Positions 53,801 through 56,800 of a stretch of 64,000 nucleotides of DNA are shown one piece after another. Origin of the DNA: Metridium senile (taxonomy: Eukaryota > Cnidaria > Anthozoa > Actiniaria > Metridiidae). Where the stretch lies: NCBI GenBank assembly GCA_949775045.1, contig OX459110.1:9226470-9290469 (forward strand), given 5' to 3'. Under the pieces are notes generated by a model that did no database searches, was not told where the DNA came from, and saw nothing but the letters and a program-made list of their open reading frames with translations. Every line of letters starts with the position of its first letter. Position 1 is the stretch's first letter. A program made the position numbers and the translations under genes.

Positions 53801-56800
53801 ATTTGTATTTGATTTCCTCACCTTTTTCATTAGCAATGTTCTCCATTTCTTGCTCTGCTATTTCAAGCTGAGTGTTTTTCATCTAAAGAAAACAAGAAGA
53901 TTGATAGGACTTCAATAAAATGATTTATTCTATAAACTTCAGTGAAATATCAGGTGATTTCCCGAGCGAAAAAGTGATATCGGCACATTGTGAAAGTAAC
54001 ATGTTATTAAATAACATGATACCATCTATTTGTATTTATTTATCTATTTGTTAAGATTTTTAAGAATTTTTGATGCATATCTTCAGTTGATAAAACTTAA
54101 TTTGCTATTTCATTTGCCATGAGTTTATATAATAAACAGAACATTACATGGGTGCTAAACGCTGCTCTCACTCGTGAGAAATCAATTGATTACTCAAAGA
54201 TAAAATCTGTATCTCTGCACGCCCACCTAAGTAGAATGTTCTTGGTTTTCTCATGAATTCTTATATTGTTGGGACTAGCTCAGATGTGGTCTCATGCATG
54301 ATAATAGGACCATAAACATTGCAGAGTTTTTGGACTGAATGGAGCATAAAGACAAGTTATGCCTGCCATGAAATAGAAATAGCTGCCTGCCAATGGCCAA
54401 ATGCCAGGCAAAATTTAAAGTTTGGCAGGCAAAAAGAGCTGCAATGAACTGCAAATGAATAAAAATATTGCACTCAAAATTGACTAAAAAATTATCTTCA
54501 CTGTGTATTTGTCTGGTTTCATTTATCTAGAAGTGGCATGACAAATGTTTTTTCCTATTTTAAGCACTGCATACGTGGCCTAGCAGTGAGAGTGCTGGCC
54601 TTTCACCACTGTGACCTAAGTTCGATTCTCATCAGAAGACAAGTGAACAGGGTTTTTCTCTGGGTTATCTGGTTTTCCTCCCTCCATAAAAATCAACATG
54701 TGAGCAGAGTTGTGTGTTGTAAATAACAGGTTCCCATTTAAATCTGTACTTTACCATTTAAATCATTCTGTACTTTACCATTTAAATCTGTACTTTACCA
54801 TTTAAATCTGTACTTTACCATTTAAATCTGTACTTATGCAAATTGTGTTGATGTGTGCTAAACACACAGATCAACCAGTCAGAGAAGTTCACTTCAGAAA
54901 TAATATACTCTGATTGGTTGATCTGTGTGTTTAGCACACATCAACACAATTTGCATAAACTTGTACAGATTTAAATGGGAAAGTACAGATTTAAATGGGA
55001 ACCTGTTAAATATAGAATTTGTAGTTTTAGTTTAATACTGACCACCATACAAGCCTTAGTCACTTTAAACAGCTTCACCATCTTAGCAGGATCAGCAGCA
55101 TCCTCAGACCCTTCATCAATACTGGCCTGTCAATCAAAACAATAAATAATTATGTACATTAGACATGATTTATTTGAAAGTTAGATATTACAGACAGCTA
55201 TCACATTTTCAAATAAAATATTCATTGATTTAATTTTCTGAAATTTTACAAATGCTACAACTCTATACACAATATTATAGGGTGTGTAATTGGCGTAGAA
55301 TTGTGCTTCTATGGTTCACTTAATATACCTATATTTTGAAATGATTCAGTGATTTTTATGACAGCAAATGCTAGATAGCCCTTAGATCTATCGTTTGATA
55401 TAATTTTATGCATTTCCTAGTAGAATACGTTCGCATTCTTTTGACTGCTTTGAATAGGTACTTTTGAGCAAATCACTGCAAATTATTTCAAATACCTACT
55501 TTACTATATCTGTGTGTTAGTATATCAGCCAATCACTGAGGGTGGTCAAGGTTACAACTATACCTGAGTTAATTATTTTCTGTCACCCAATGCAGGTTTG
55601 TGAGTGTAGTGCGTGCTAGTATCTTATAACTCTATAACCAATATGGTGACCCCAATTTTTTTTCACGTTTTTTGACTTGCCCAACAATGATCTATAAATG
55701 ACAGGATTTATAAAAAAATTCATTGAAGAAATCCAAGTATCCGGAACTACCTTAAAATGACAGTGCACTCCTTGCAAAATTACAATTCATAATTAATACT
55801 TATTACATATGCATAAAAAACTAACCCTAATGTGTAAATGTCATATAGAAAAAAAGATTTTATCTATCATATTTGTTGAACAATACAGAGCTGGTTTGGT
55901 GTTAAAAGCATTAATGAATTAACCATCTGTTCTAGAAAACCATAAGTAATATTCTTTGGTTTTGGGGGCACAGAATAAATATTTTGGTAGCACTGTCATC
56001 ATATATAACATAATGTATTAGTAAATAAGAGCAGAGCAGTTAACATACAGTACATGTATGTGATTGCTATAAGAGAACCATTCTCAGGATGACACTTCGA
56101 GCAATAAAGGACTTCTTTTTTAAAAGGTAAATGTAAAAATAAATAGAAACATTTTGTTATTATTACTATTGTTATTGCTCATTAACATTTTTGTTCAAAT
56201 GTCGTTAACATAACAGTTGTTATCTACATGTATCTCATTTTCTTCATTATTATTACCAAAATTACACACTGCTGAAATGATCAATATCCCATTTTGAATT
56301 CTGGTTAACTCATGGCCATGTGACATTAATGTGAGTTAACAGGAATTCAAAATGCGATTGATTATTTCTTTGGCTGTGTTAACAGTTGAGTAATTTCGGT
56401 AGTATCACTTGTTATTATTGTATTCATCATCATACTGATCCTTGGAACTTTATCAAAATGAAACCAAGTATTGGAAGAAGAATCACTATAATAATAATCA
56501 TCATCATGATCATCGTCATCTTTATTATCAATGTCACGATTATCATTAATGACTTCATGATCATAATAATAATAGTATTATTATCACATTAATTTCATAA
56601 TAATTTAACAAATGTGTACCAAGAATGAAATGAAAAATAGGCTTAAATATCAACAAAACGAAAAAATATACAGGATTAGTGTTTGCATACGTCTGATTCA
56701 GGTTTCTAGGTGTCAATGTAATTTATACCATTCCTATACAAACCATTATCGAAAACCACTTTCCATCTGTTTACAACCAATTGAATATATTTTAAAAAGT